Shown here one piece after another: positions 1-6,320 of a stretch of DNA of 6,830 nt (positions are counted from its first letter, which is position 1; each line of letters begins with the position of its first letter). The notes beneath the pieces were generated by a model. The model worked only from the letters and a program-made list of their open reading frames with translations. It searched no databases and had not been told where the DNA came from. This stretch comes from CAWEHQ01 sp051001995 (GTDB lineage: Bacteria > Actinomycetota > Thermoleophilia > Solirubrobacterales > Thermoleophilaceae), in NCBI GenBank assembly GCA_051001995.1, contig JBPCMT010000098.1, positions 1-6,830 of the forward strand, in the 5' to 3' direction. The translations under genes and the position numbers were made by a program.

Positions 1-153
1 GAGGAGAGGCGCCTGCGGCCCGTGCGCGAGCGACATCTGACTCGGCCGACAGCTAGGGGGCGAGTCAGGCCGCGAGCCGCATCCGCTCGGTGATGCGAGC
101 GTCGCTCGGAGGGACATATCGGGCCCCCGCTATTGGCCTTTGTAGTGACGCTC

Positions 154-177
154 GAGACCTCCTTCGGAAGGTCTTTT
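154..177 (+). terminator. Weak stem-loop followed by TTTT
   Basis: AGACCT (155-160) pairs with AGGTCT (169-174). After one C-A mismatch, a C-G pair closes a TTCG tetraloop, and the stem runs into TTTT (174-177). The T-run lies on the plus-strand side, so the structure would best stop rightward transcription entering from a gene left of the window. For the leftward acetolactate decarboxylase transcript it is only a hairpin without a U-tract. The stem is short, so this is tentative. The rest of 1-208 shows no gene I can support. Confidence 0.3.
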
Positions 178-208
178 CGCGTTCAGCCCTTCGTGGGCGG
201 CCGTGCGC

Positions 209-991
209 TCAGGACCGGCCCTCGATCCGGTCCAACAGCTCTCGCTTGCCGCCGCGAGCGTCCGGGGCCAAGAGGTCGATGCCCGGCGGCAGTTCGAGGT
301 GTAACTCGGTTGAGCCCTCCAAGGCGAGGGTGCCACGGTTCAGCCGGCAATCGAGGACGTGCCCGCCGCGCGTTCGGTCGTCCGTGATGAAGTGCAGGTG
401 GTAGCCGGGCACCTCCAGACCCTTCGCGTAGTCGGGGAAGCGAAACCCAACTAGCGTGCCCTGCACGTCGCGCAGGGTGAAGACGCTCTGGTGCGCGGCC
501 ACCTCGGCCAAGGGTGGATACGGCTTGGTTTGACGATGCACCGAGCGGGCCACCACGAAGTCGAAGCGCCCGTCGATGCGCAGCGCCTGGCAGGGCCCGT
601 CCGGGAGGGCGGTCTCCACGCGCTCGAGCAGCGCGTGATGGTCGAGCGGATCTTGCAGCGTGACGGTCGCGTCGGGCTCGAAGCGGGTGACGACCGCAAA
701 TGGGGTCCGAGCGGAGTCGGGAACCTCGCCGACCGTTCCGTCGCCGGCGACGCGGTAGAAGCGACCGTCGAGAGCGATCATCTCGCCGTCGACGGCATCG
801 AGCGTCCCTAGGCCGAAGTCCCCGTGCTTGCGCAACTCCCCGAAAGTGACGTCACCGTCGTAGGCGCCGTCGAGCAGCGCATCGATCGTGGACGTTTGGA
901 AGATGACGTGCGGCTTGTCTTCCGGCTGCAGGTCCTGCTCGCGCAGTATCTCCACATGGAGCGCCTTGATGAAGCGCTCGTCGATCGACAT
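209..991 (-). CDS. budA: Alpha-acetolactate decarboxylase
   Basis: The enzyme converts 2-acetolactate to acetoin and CO2 in the cytosol. This is the acetoin/butanediol branch and can also drain acetolactate away from valine and leucine synthesis. The 260-residue product has the usual family length. Visible landmarks are HGDFGLGTLDAVDGEMIALDG (residues 57-77, active-site Glu at E70), the Arg region RSVHRQTKPYPPL (149-161), and the metal-binding block HLHFITDDRTRGGH, whose H198, H200 and H211 match the family's zinc ligands. A C-terminal Glu (E257) may be the one that reaches the active site. The reading frame is open up to position 1132, but I start at the ATG at 989-991: the extension would run into the divergent glnK start, lacks family resemblance, and a GAGG-like site precedes this ATG. 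No acetolactate synthase gene or AlsR-type regulator is in the window, so the pathway partner is elsewhere. Confidence 0.92.
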   Translation of the reverse strand: MSIDERFIKALHVEILREQDLQPEDKPHVIFQTSTIDALLDGAYDGDVTFGELRKHGDFGLGTLDAVDGEMIALDGRFYRVAGDGTVGEVPDSARTPFAVVTRFEPDATVTLQDPLDHHALLERVETALPDGPCQALRIDGRFDFVVARSVHRQTKPYPPLAEVAAHQSVFTLRDVQGTLVGFRFPDYAKGLEVPGYHLHFITDDRTRGGHVLDCRLNRGTLALEGSTELHLELPPGIDLLAPDARGGKRELLDRIEGRS

Positions 992-1053
992 GGCCAAAGC
1001 CTCGCAGGGCCGGGCGGTGTCGTCCACCGGTCCGTTCAAGATGCCACGGCCGC

Positions 1054-1076
1054 GGCGGTCGGGAGGACTGACCGCC
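1054..1076. promoter_or_regulatory. Inverted repeat in the divergent budA-glnK gap
   Basis: GGCGGTC (1054-1060) and GACCGCC (1070-1076) form a perfect 7-bp inverted repeat with a 9-nt spacer, giving 16-bp centre-to-centre spacing, about 1.5 helical turns. It lies in the only gap (992-1112) available for promoters of both divergent genes. It could be a dimeric-regulator operator or a hairpin in the glnK leader. It does not look like a known nitrogen-control site, and I see no clear -10/-35 boxes in this gap. Confidence 0.35.
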
Positions 1077-1097
1077 TCGAATCTTTCGTCAGGCTCA

Positions 1098-1105
1098 GGA
1101 AGGAG
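1098..1105 (+). promoter_or_regulatory. Shine-Dalgarno deciding the glnK start
   Basis: GGAAGGAG lies 7 nt before a GTG codon at 1113-1115. This purine run fixes the start inside a reading frame that is open from far upstream, and the resulting protein begins exactly as PII proteins do (MKLVIGIVRP). Confidence 0.75.
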
Positions 1106-1112
1106 CGCAAAC

Positions 1113-1466
1113 GTGAAGCTCGTGATCGGCATCGTGCGACCCGACAGGGCGAACGATGTGCTGGAGACCCTCTACCGCGCCGAGGTGCGGGGGTTCTCGA
1201 TCACTCGCGTCCAGGGGCATGGAGGCGAGCTCGACCGGGTCGAGACGTACAGGGGCACGACCGTGAAGATGGGGCTCGCCGACAAGGTCCGTTTCGAGGT
1301 CGCGGTGTCCGATCCGTTTGTGCAGCCGACCATCGATGCTCTATGCGATGGCGCGCGAACCGGCGAGGTGGGCGATGGGAAGATCTTCGTCGTGCCGCTC
1401 GAGCGGGTGGTCCGCATCCGCACGGGGGAGACAGACCATGGTGCCGTGACGCCGGTCGGCGGATAA
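1113..1466 (+). CDS. glnK: Divergent PII signalling protein (GlnB/GlnK family)
   Basis: PII proteins are cytosolic trimers that sense ATP/ADP and 2-oxoglutarate and bind target proteins through a flexible T-loop. The GlnK type closes the ammonium channel. The 117-residue product aligns without gaps to E. coli GlnB: MKLVIGIVRP at the N-terminus, YRG at 46-48, TGEVGDGKIFV (83-93) as the B-loop, and RIRTGE (101-106) at the end. K58, K90, R101 and R103 are present, and so is R47, the residue that enters the channel pore. The T-loop is atypical: G38 replaces Arg, E39 replaces the Gln that holds Mg-ATP-2-oxoglutarate, and V51 replaces the uridylylated Tyr. Control by GlnD/GlnE-type modification at Tyr51 is therefore impossible, and classical 2-oxoglutarate sensing is doubtful. 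The amt gene starts 5 nt after the stop, so the two are almost certainly cotranscribed. The start is GTG behind a strong ribosome binding site. Confidence 0.93.
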   Translation: MKLVIGIVRPDRANDVLETLYRAEVRGFSITRVQGHGGELDRVETYRGTTVKMGLADKVRFEVAVSDPFVQPTIDALCDGARTGEVGDGKIFVVPLERVVRIRTGETDHGAVTPVGG

Positions 1467-1471
1467 CGGGG

Positions 1472-2773
1472 GTGCCGAGCCTGGCGCCGTTCGCCCAGGT
1501 CAACAGCGGCGACACCGCGTGGATGCTCGCCGCAACGGCGCTCGTGATCCTCATGACCCCCGCGCTGGGGCTCTTCTACGCCGGCCTCGTGCGGTCGAAG
1601 AACACGCTCAACACGTTCATGATGTGCCTGGCCGCGCTCGCGGTCGCGACCGTGGCGTGGGCCCTGGTGGGCTATTCCGTCGCGTTCGACGAGGGCAACC
1701 CGATCATCGGCGGACTCGACCACGCGTTCCTTCAGGGAGTCGATTTCGAGCCGCGTGAAGGGTCGACGATCCCGCATCTCCTCTTCATGGCGTTCCAGGC
1801 GAGCTTTTGCATCATCACGGTCGCGCTCGTGTCGGGCGCCGTGGTGGAACGGATGCGCTTTGGGCCGTTTCTCGTGTTCGCGGGGCTGTGGTCGGTACTC
1901 GTCTACGGCGTCCTCGCACACTGGGCCTTCGGTGGCGGATGGCTGCAGGAGGCCGGGACGCTCGACTTCGCCGGCGGCGTGCCGGTCGAGATGGGGTCGG
2001 GCTTTTCGGCCCTGGCGGCCGCGTTGGTCGTCGGGGCGAGAAAGGACTACGGGCGACAGGCGCTCCTGCCACACAACGCCGTTTACGTTCTCGTGGGCGC
2101 CGGCCTCCTCTGGTTCGGATGGTTTGGCTTCAACGGGGGCAGCGGTTTCTCGACCGGCAACTCCAGTGTGCTGGCCTTCACCAACACGCTGCTGGCGCCC
2201 GCGTGCACCCTCGTGGTGTGGTTTGCGCTGGACCTGCTGCGCCGTCGTCAGGTGACCGCGATCGGCGCCGCGACGGCGATCATCGTCGGCTGCGTGGGGA
2301 TAACTCCCGCGGGCGGCTTCATAAGCCCAGGCTGGGCGATGCTGCTCGGGGCGCTCGCCGCATTGCCGAGCTACGCGGTCATCGTCCTCCGACCGCGGAC
2401 CCGTGTGGACGAGACTCTGGACGTCCTGGCCGCCCACGGGATCGCGGGCCTGACCGGCATCCTCTTCATCGGCTTCTTCGCCCAGCTCTCCTGGAACGGA
2501 GTGGCGGACGGCCTCCTGTACGGCGACGCGAGCCAGCTCGGCGAGCAGGCTCTGGCGGCGGTCGCGGCGCCCGCGTATGCGTTCGGCGCCACCTACTTGC
2601 TTCTGCGCGTCATCGGGCTTGCGATGCCCCTCCGCGCAACGGGACGCGAGGAAGCGCTTGGGATGGATGTCGTCCAGCACGGCGAAGAGGCGTATGCGAG
2701 CGGGGAGGGTGCGATCCTCATAACGCCGGACGGCGAAGCCGAGAAGGAAGTACCGGTGGCCAACCCGGTCTAG
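1472..2773 (+). CDS. amt: Ammonium transporter with variant pore residues
   Basis: This inner-membrane channel of the Amt/Mep/Rh family moves ammonium into the cell and is the partner of the preceding PII gene. The product has 433 residues and about 11 hydrophobic helices, beginning with WMLAATALVILMTPALGLFY. Family landmarks are FQASF (108-112, Phe gate F112), LDFAGG (164-169, D165), LLWFGWFGFNGGS (212-224, F220 and S224), AHGIAG (321-326, H322) and the tail LGMDVVQHGEEAY. In E. coli AmtB numbering, position 168 is Glu (E173) where the first pore His is expected, and position 148 is Phe (F153) instead of Trp; the second His is kept. There is no cleavable signal peptide like that of AmtB. The start is taken as GTG 1472, only 5 nt after glnK and with just a G-run before it, so translational coupling to glnK is likely. 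The product after this start has ordinary family length. Confidence 0.95.
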   Translation: MPSLAPFAQVNSGDTAWMLAATALVILMTPALGLFYAGLVRSKNTLNTFMMCLAALAVATVAWALVGYSVAFDEGNPIIGGLDHAFLQGVDFEPREGSTIPHLLFMAFQASFCIITVALVSGAVVERMRFGPFLVFAGLWSVLVYGVLAHWAFGGGWLQEAGTLDFAGGVPVEMGSGFSALAAALVVGARKDYGRQALLPHNAVYVLVGAGLLWFGWFGFNGGSGFSTGNSSVLAFTNTLLAPACTLVVWFALDLLRRRQVTAIGAATAIIVGCVGITPAGGFISPGWAMLLGALAALPSYAVIVLRPRTRVDETLDVLAAHGIAGLTGILFIGFFAQLSWNGVADGLLYGDASQLGEQALAAVAAPAYAFGATYLLLRVIGLAMPLRATGREEALGMDVVQHGEEAYASGEGAILITPDGEAEKEVPVANPV

Positions 2774-2874
2774 TCAAGCTCGCGGGGTCGGTACCGCGGA
2801 CTGGGCCGGATCAGCGCTGGACACGGCGTCGAGGCGGCGGTACGTTCGGGTCGTCAACAGGAAGGGAGGGCGCT

Positions 2875-3699
2875 TTGTCGTCCACCATCTCGGATTCCGA
2901 CCTGAAGGCGCGCCACCGCGCGATGTGGGCATCGGGCGACTACGCGTCGATGGTCGAGACGTTCCTTCTGCCGCTGGGCCCCCGGCTCGTCGGGGCTTGC
3001 AACATCGGTCCGGGGATGCGCGTTCTCGACGTCGCCGCCGGCACCGGCAACGCCTCGATACCCGCGGCGCAGGCCGGCGCGAGCGTCACTGCCAGCGACC
3101 TGACGCCCGAGTTGCTCGAGGCGGGCCGCCGCCATGCGGAGTCGAACGGGGTCGACCTCGAATGGGTGCAAGCCGACGCTGAGAGGCTGCCGTTCGATGG
3201 CGAGTCGTTCGACGTCGTCATGGCATCGATCGGCGCGATGTTCGCGCCCCACCACCAGGCTGTCGCCGACGAACTGGTCCGCGTCTGCCGTCCGGGCGGC
3301 ACGGTTGGGCTGCTGAGCTGGACCCCGGAGGGAATGATCGGAGCGCTGTTTCGGACGATGGGACCGTTCGCCCCGCCGCCTCCACCCGGCGCGCAACCAC
3401 CGCCGCTTTGGGGCAGCGAGGAGCACCTACGCGAATTGTCCGGCGACCGCGTCGAGTGGCGAACGCTGGAGCGCGACCTGCTGGAGATAACGGCGTTCCC
3501 GCACGCCCGCGATTACGGCGAGCACTTCAAGGCGTATTACGGTCCGACGATCGCTGCCCAGGCCAACGCGCTCGCGAACGGGCGCGAAGCGGAGTTCGTG
3601 GAGGCGCTGGACCGGTTCTGCGACGAGTGGAACCGCGGCACCCCCGACCGAGCCCGCTTTGAGAAGGAGTACCTGCTCGCCGTGGGCACGCGGGCCTGA
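2875..3699 (+). CDS. Class I SAM-dependent methyltransferase (UbiE-like)
   Basis: This is a soluble Rossmann-fold methyltransferase of 274 residues. The SAM-binding motif I is VLDVAAGTGN (50-59). The acidic end of strand 2 is in SDLTPELL (74-81, D75). DAERLPF (101-107) is the adenine-contacting motif, SFDVVMASIGAMFAPHH (111-127) the post-III strand, and RVCRPGGTVGLLSW (136-149) the typical motif after it. A Pro-rich stretch, PPPPPGAQPPPLWG (167-180), follows, and then a helical C-terminal region that probably forms the substrate cap. The substrate cannot be read from the sequence; UbiE resemblance does not mean quinone methylation. The start is TTG at 2875, preceded by AAGGGAGG (2862-2869). 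The frame stays open far upstream, but that part only shadows amt. The 101-nt gap after amt and a separate ribosome binding site suggest it is not part of the nitrogen operon, although read-through is possible. Confidence 0.88.
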   Translation: MSSTISDSDLKARHRAMWASGDYASMVETFLLPLGPRLVGACNIGPGMRVLDVAAGTGNASIPAAQAGASVTASDLTPELLEAGRRHAESNGVDLEWVQADAERLPFDGESFDVVMASIGAMFAPHHQAVADELVRVCRPGGTVGLLSWTPEGMIGALFRTMGPFAPPPPPGAQPPPLWGSEEHLRELSGDRVEWRTLERDLLEITAFPHARDYGEHFKAYYGPTIAAQANALANGREAEFVEALDRFCDEWNRGTPDRARFEKEYLLAVGTRA

Positions 3700-3729
3700 G
3701 GATCGGTCTCCGCGTTACGTCGAGCGTCA

Positions 3730-3754
3730 CGCCGCCTCGGCGTCAGAGGCGGCG
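3730..3754. terminator. GC-rich hairpin after the methyltransferase gene
   Basis: CGCCGCCTC (3730-3738) pairs perfectly with GAGGCGGCG (3746-3754) around a 7-nt loop, 31 nt past the methyltransferase stop and facing leftward genes. Its place between convergent units fits a transcription end for either side. No T-run follows on either strand, so it would be a poor intrinsic terminator by the E. coli pattern; U-less hairpins are common in high-GC actinobacteria. Confidence 0.45.
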
Positions 3755-3808
3755 CTAGGTGCACCGCGAGCCCGACGCCGCCCTCGCGATGTCCAGTGAG
3801 CTGGGCGC

Positions 3809-3973
3809 CTAGGCGATTCCGAGCAGCTGGGCGCTCTGGTGGGTGTCGGTGAGGAGCTGCAGCCGCTTGACCTGGTCTCCTTCGAAGCGCCAGATGTGCA
3901 CGACCGGAAGCTGCGCCGACCTGTCGCCCTTCTTCACGTCGGTGTGCGCGAGCACGACGACGGTGAACCGCAT
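3809..3973 (-). pseudogene. C-terminal remnant of a SnoaL/NTF2-like protein
   Basis: Reading leftward from an ATG at 3971-3973, 54 residues end in a TAG at 3809-3811. They look like the last strands of a SnoaL-like (NTF2-fold) protein: FTVVVLAHTDVKKGD, then HIWRFEGDQVKRLQLLTDT (26-44) and a tail QLLGIA. Whole proteins of this family have about 110-150 residues, so the N-terminal half with the helices and most of the pocket is missing. Upstream in the same frame the similarity fades (about 3974-4048), and then comes the stop codon of the Vps62-like gene. No ribosome binding site precedes the ATG. I read it as a decayed gene whose front was lost, perhaps when the neighbouring pair arrived. A small working gene is possible but less likely. 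The rest of the stretch from 3700 to 4048 holds only the hairpin listed separately. Confidence 0.6.
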
Positions 3974-4048
3974 GCGGGTGTGCGCGCCGGCCGTGAGTCG
4001 TGAACGCGTCCCGTCGCCCGCGCGCGCTGCAGGTGGCGAGCTCCCCGG

Positions 4049-5893
4049 CTACGCGCGCAGCTCGCGGATCCGCTGCGCGAGCAGGAAGACTGCGAGCCCG
4101 ACGAGGCCGGCGAGCAGCACCGGCTTCCAGAAGTGGAAGAGGAGGATGACCGCCGCGACGAGCGCGAGGATCACGGCGACGCGGTTGACCGTTCGCACGA
4201 AGGTGGCCCGCAGGATCGACTCTCCCACGACCAGGGCGATCAAGAGGACGACGACGCCCGCCAGGGCCCGATCGGGCGCGAAGATGACCAGCGCGGCCAC
4301 GCCGAGCAGCAGGAGGCTCAAGCTCAGGGCGGCGAAGAGCTCCGCGGCCCGGCTGAAGCGCATCTGGGCGGGAGGCACCGGCTCAGCGGCGTGCCTGATG
4401 TGCGCGCGCGGGTGCTCGCGCCGGCCCGCCCGGTGCCGTTCGAGCCGGCGCGTCATGCTCTCGAGCACCGCCTCGTTCTCCGATCGCTCACGGCGAAGCG
4501 CCTTGACCTCCTCCGCCAGCTTCGCGACCTGCTCCGCCAGCCGCTCGTGCTGCCTTGCGAGGTGCGGATTCCCCTCCATGCTCTCGAGCCTGGTCGCTCG
4601 CTCCTGGAGCGCCTCGGCCTGGCGGGGAACCAGCGCGTCGAGCTCCTCCTGACGCGCCGCGAGCGCGCCGCGATCGGCCTCGAGCATCTTCAGCTCGAGC
4701 GGGGGCGGCGGCACCCTGTCCAGGGCGGCGAAGCCGAGCGGGTCGAACCACGACGCGCGCGGAGAGCCGTCGCGGTTGTACATCGGCCCGGCGGGCGCGT
4801 TCTCGCCGGAGATCGGATCCTGAGCGTAGAGCCCCCATAGCCCGCGATACGCCGAAACCCACCGGGTCGTCTCGGCGATCAGGTTGGGCGTCCATTCCCT
4901 CTCCTGGCCCGGTCCGACGCTCAGGCCGTCGCCGCGGGCGAAGTCGATGAACGGAACGCGGAACGGGTTGTCGCCGCTGCGGAATTGTCCCAGCGTTCTC
5001 CTCCAGAATCGCTGCAGCACCTCGAGCACCTCCTTCACGCGCTGCGGGACCGGCAGCGGTACCTCGGCCTGGTACTCGCCGGGGGCGAAGTAGGACGCGT
5101 GCGACCCCGCTCCGGCGTGTACCACCGGGTGCAGGCCCTCCAGCGTCAGGTCGCTCGAGTCGTCCCAGCGCCGACGCAGGTCGGCGCCGTGGAAGTCGTG
5201 CGACGCGAAGGCGACCCACTCCGGCACGAGCCCTTCGCCCTGCTCGTACAGGTACACGGACGCCAGCTCCCAGTCGGACTCGTGGTCGTTGACGCCGTAG
5301 AAGCCGGACCGCCAGTTGTTGTAGGCGAAGAAGAACCAGTACTGGCAGATCGTCCAGCCGCCGTGGCGCACGACGCGCCCGTGGTAGACGTACCTCTCGT
5401 CGCGCTCCTGCATCGCCGCGTACTCGAGGACGGCGGCGGCGGCGGTGGCCTTGGGGACACGTCCCCGTAGGAGCAGCGTGGCCGAGAAGAGCGCGTCGAG
5501 CAGGCGCGGCACGAGACCCCCTCGCGCCAGGCGGCCGAGGCCGGCGCGGAAGACGTGCTGCTGCTGTCGCTTGAGCCGCTGAAGGGCGGCGAGCGCGCGG
5601 GCGCTGGCCTCGATCCCCATGGGACCGACGAAGCGGAGGTAGAACACCGAGCCGAAGGCGGCCTTCCGTGGCTCGACGAGCCTCTCGGTCGTCAGCGCCC
5701 CCTCCGCGATCATCTGCTGGTCGTGATCGTCCGGGTGGTAGAGCCAGAGGCCGCAGCCTTCGACGTACCGCTCGACGTCCATCGGGAAGAACTGCTCGCC
5801 CTTAGTGAAGCGCACGACCGGCTCGAACGCCCGCAGGAGCTCGAGGTCAGTCGCGGTCGAGGGGATTCCGGGTGGGTTGTGCGAGGTGGACAT
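4049..5893 (-). CDS. Vps62-like protein with coiled coil and four C-terminal membrane helices
   Basis: The function is unknown. The 614-residue product has three parts. Residues about 18-390 are globular and resemble the Vps62-related fold: LLRAFEPVVRFTKGEQFFP (19-37), a WFFFAYNNW strand (186-194), NDHESDWELASVYLY (202-216), VPEWVAFASHDFHG (223-236) and HAGAGSHASYF (259-269). Residues about 398-486 are charged and heptad-like, rich in Leu, Glu and Arg, and should form a coiled coil. Residues 517-537, 543-560, 570-588 and 590-606 are hydrophobic membrane helices. There is no signal peptide, so the large domain is probably cytoplasmic and tethered to the membrane. The ATG at 5891-5893 lies 47 nt inside the end of the preceding membrane-protein gene and has only a weak AGG upstream, which suggests coupled translation. 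The alternative start at M38 would cut into the conserved N-terminal motif. The Vps62 assignment rests on motif memory and is moderate. Confidence 0.72.
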   Translation of the reverse strand: MSTSHNPPGIPSTATDLELLRAFEPVVRFTKGEQFFPMDVERYVEGCGLWLYHPDDHDQQMIAEGALTTERLVEPRKAAFGSVFYLRFVGPMGIEASARALAALQRLKRQQQHVFRAGLGRLARGGLVPRLLDALFSATLLLRGRVPKATAAAAVLEYAAMQERDERYVYHGRVVRHGGWTICQYWFFFAYNNWRSGFYGVNDHESDWELASVYLYEQGEGLVPEWVAFASHDFHGADLRRRWDDSSDLTLEGLHPVVHAGAGSHASYFAPGEYQAEVPLPVPQRVKEVLEVLQRFWRRTLGQFRSGDNPFRVPFIDFARGDGLSVGPGQEREWTPNLIAETTRWVSAYRGLWGLYAQDPISGENAPAGPMYNRDGSPRASWFDPLGFAALDRVPPPPLELKMLEADRGALAARQEELDALVPRQAEALQERATRLESMEGNPHLARQHERLAEQVAKLAEEVKALRRERSENEAVLESMTRRLERHRAGRREHPRAHIRHAAEPVPPAQMRFSRAAELFAALSLSLLLLGVAALVIFAPDRALAGVVVLLIALVVGESILRATFVRTVNRVAVILALVAAVILLFHFWKPVLLAGLVGLAVFLLAQRIRELRA

Positions 5894-6320
5894 TCTGCGT
5901 GTGCCTGAGACCGAACGCGATCTGGACCTCCAGGGGGCTCATGGCGAGCACGGCGAAGGTGTTGATCGCCATGTCGACGTAGTTGGGATCCCCGAGGAAC
6001 AGATAGCGCAGTACCTGGTGGGTAAGCCCGATCACCGCCCAGGTCATGAAGGCGGCCCACGCCCACGAGCGCAGCCGGAATGCACCGAGGCCCGCCGCGA
6101 GCACGCCCACGCCGAAGGCGAGGTGGAAGATGCCGTCGACGAGCCGATCGTCGTGGCCGCTCCGCAGCGCCAGTACTCCGACGGTAAGGCTGTAGACGGC
6201 TACGGCCAGGCCGAGCGCGGCCACGAGCGTGACCGACACTGGCCGCTTCGGCCTCTCGCCGGAGGCACTCGCCCGCGGCTGCGGATCCGTCCGAAGGCCA
6301 TCTGGCACGTCCGTCCCCAA
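5847..6320 (-). CDS. Small four-helix membrane protein, unknown function
   Basis: The 157-residue product has a polar, Pro- and Arg-containing N-terminus (1-27) and four predicted membrane helices: about 29-52 (VSVTLVAALGLAVAVYSL and on), 60-82 (LVDGIFHLAFGVGVLAAGLG), 85-107 (SWAWAAFMTWAVIGLTHQVL) and 113-138. I recognise no family with certainty. It resembles the generic four-helix membrane proteins common in actinobacteria. Its 3' end overlaps the start of the Vps62-like gene by 47 nt in another frame, so the two are probably one operon and may form a complex in the membrane. The start is uncertain: a TTG at 6318-6320 just after GCGAGG, or a GTG at 6306-6308; an in-frame TAG lies 4 codons before the TTG. 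Confidence 0.75.
   Translation of the reverse strand: MGTDVPDGLRTDPQPRASASGERPKRPVSVTLVAALGLAVAVYSLTVGVLALRSGHDDRLVDGIFHLAFGVGVLAAGLGAFRLRSWAWAAFMTWAVIGLTHQVLRYLFLGDPNYVDMAINTFAVLAMSPLEVQIAFGLRHTQNVHLAQPTRNPLDRD

Noticed and set aside
1..208. Possible end of a protein gene entering from the left
   Set aside because: Three plus frames end at 38-40, 54-56 and 91-93, but none of the short tails shows recognisable protein sequence.
824..1112. N-terminal extension of the PII or Amt frames into the budA region
   Set aside because: The sequence is an antisense shadow of budA; both proteins begin with family N-termini at GTG codons further right.
992..1132. N-terminal extension of acetolactate decarboxylase
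   Set aside because: It would overlap the glnK start and has no family resemblance; the ATG at 991 gives the normal 260 residues.
1172..2680. Long open frame of 502 codons antisense to glnK and amt
   Set aside because: It lies opposite two clear genes, has Arg/Glu/His-rich low-complexity composition and no motif; it is a by-product of G/C-ended codons.
1807..2874. Upstream extension of the methyltransferase frame across amt
   Set aside because: Arg-rich sequence without similarity, overlapping amt; the TTG at 2875 with its strong ribosome binding site gives the family length.
3843..4840. Plus-strand open frames opposite the Vps62-like gene
   Set aside because: Ser/Arg- or Glu/Arg-rich shadows of the minus-strand coiled-coil region with no ribosome binding site.
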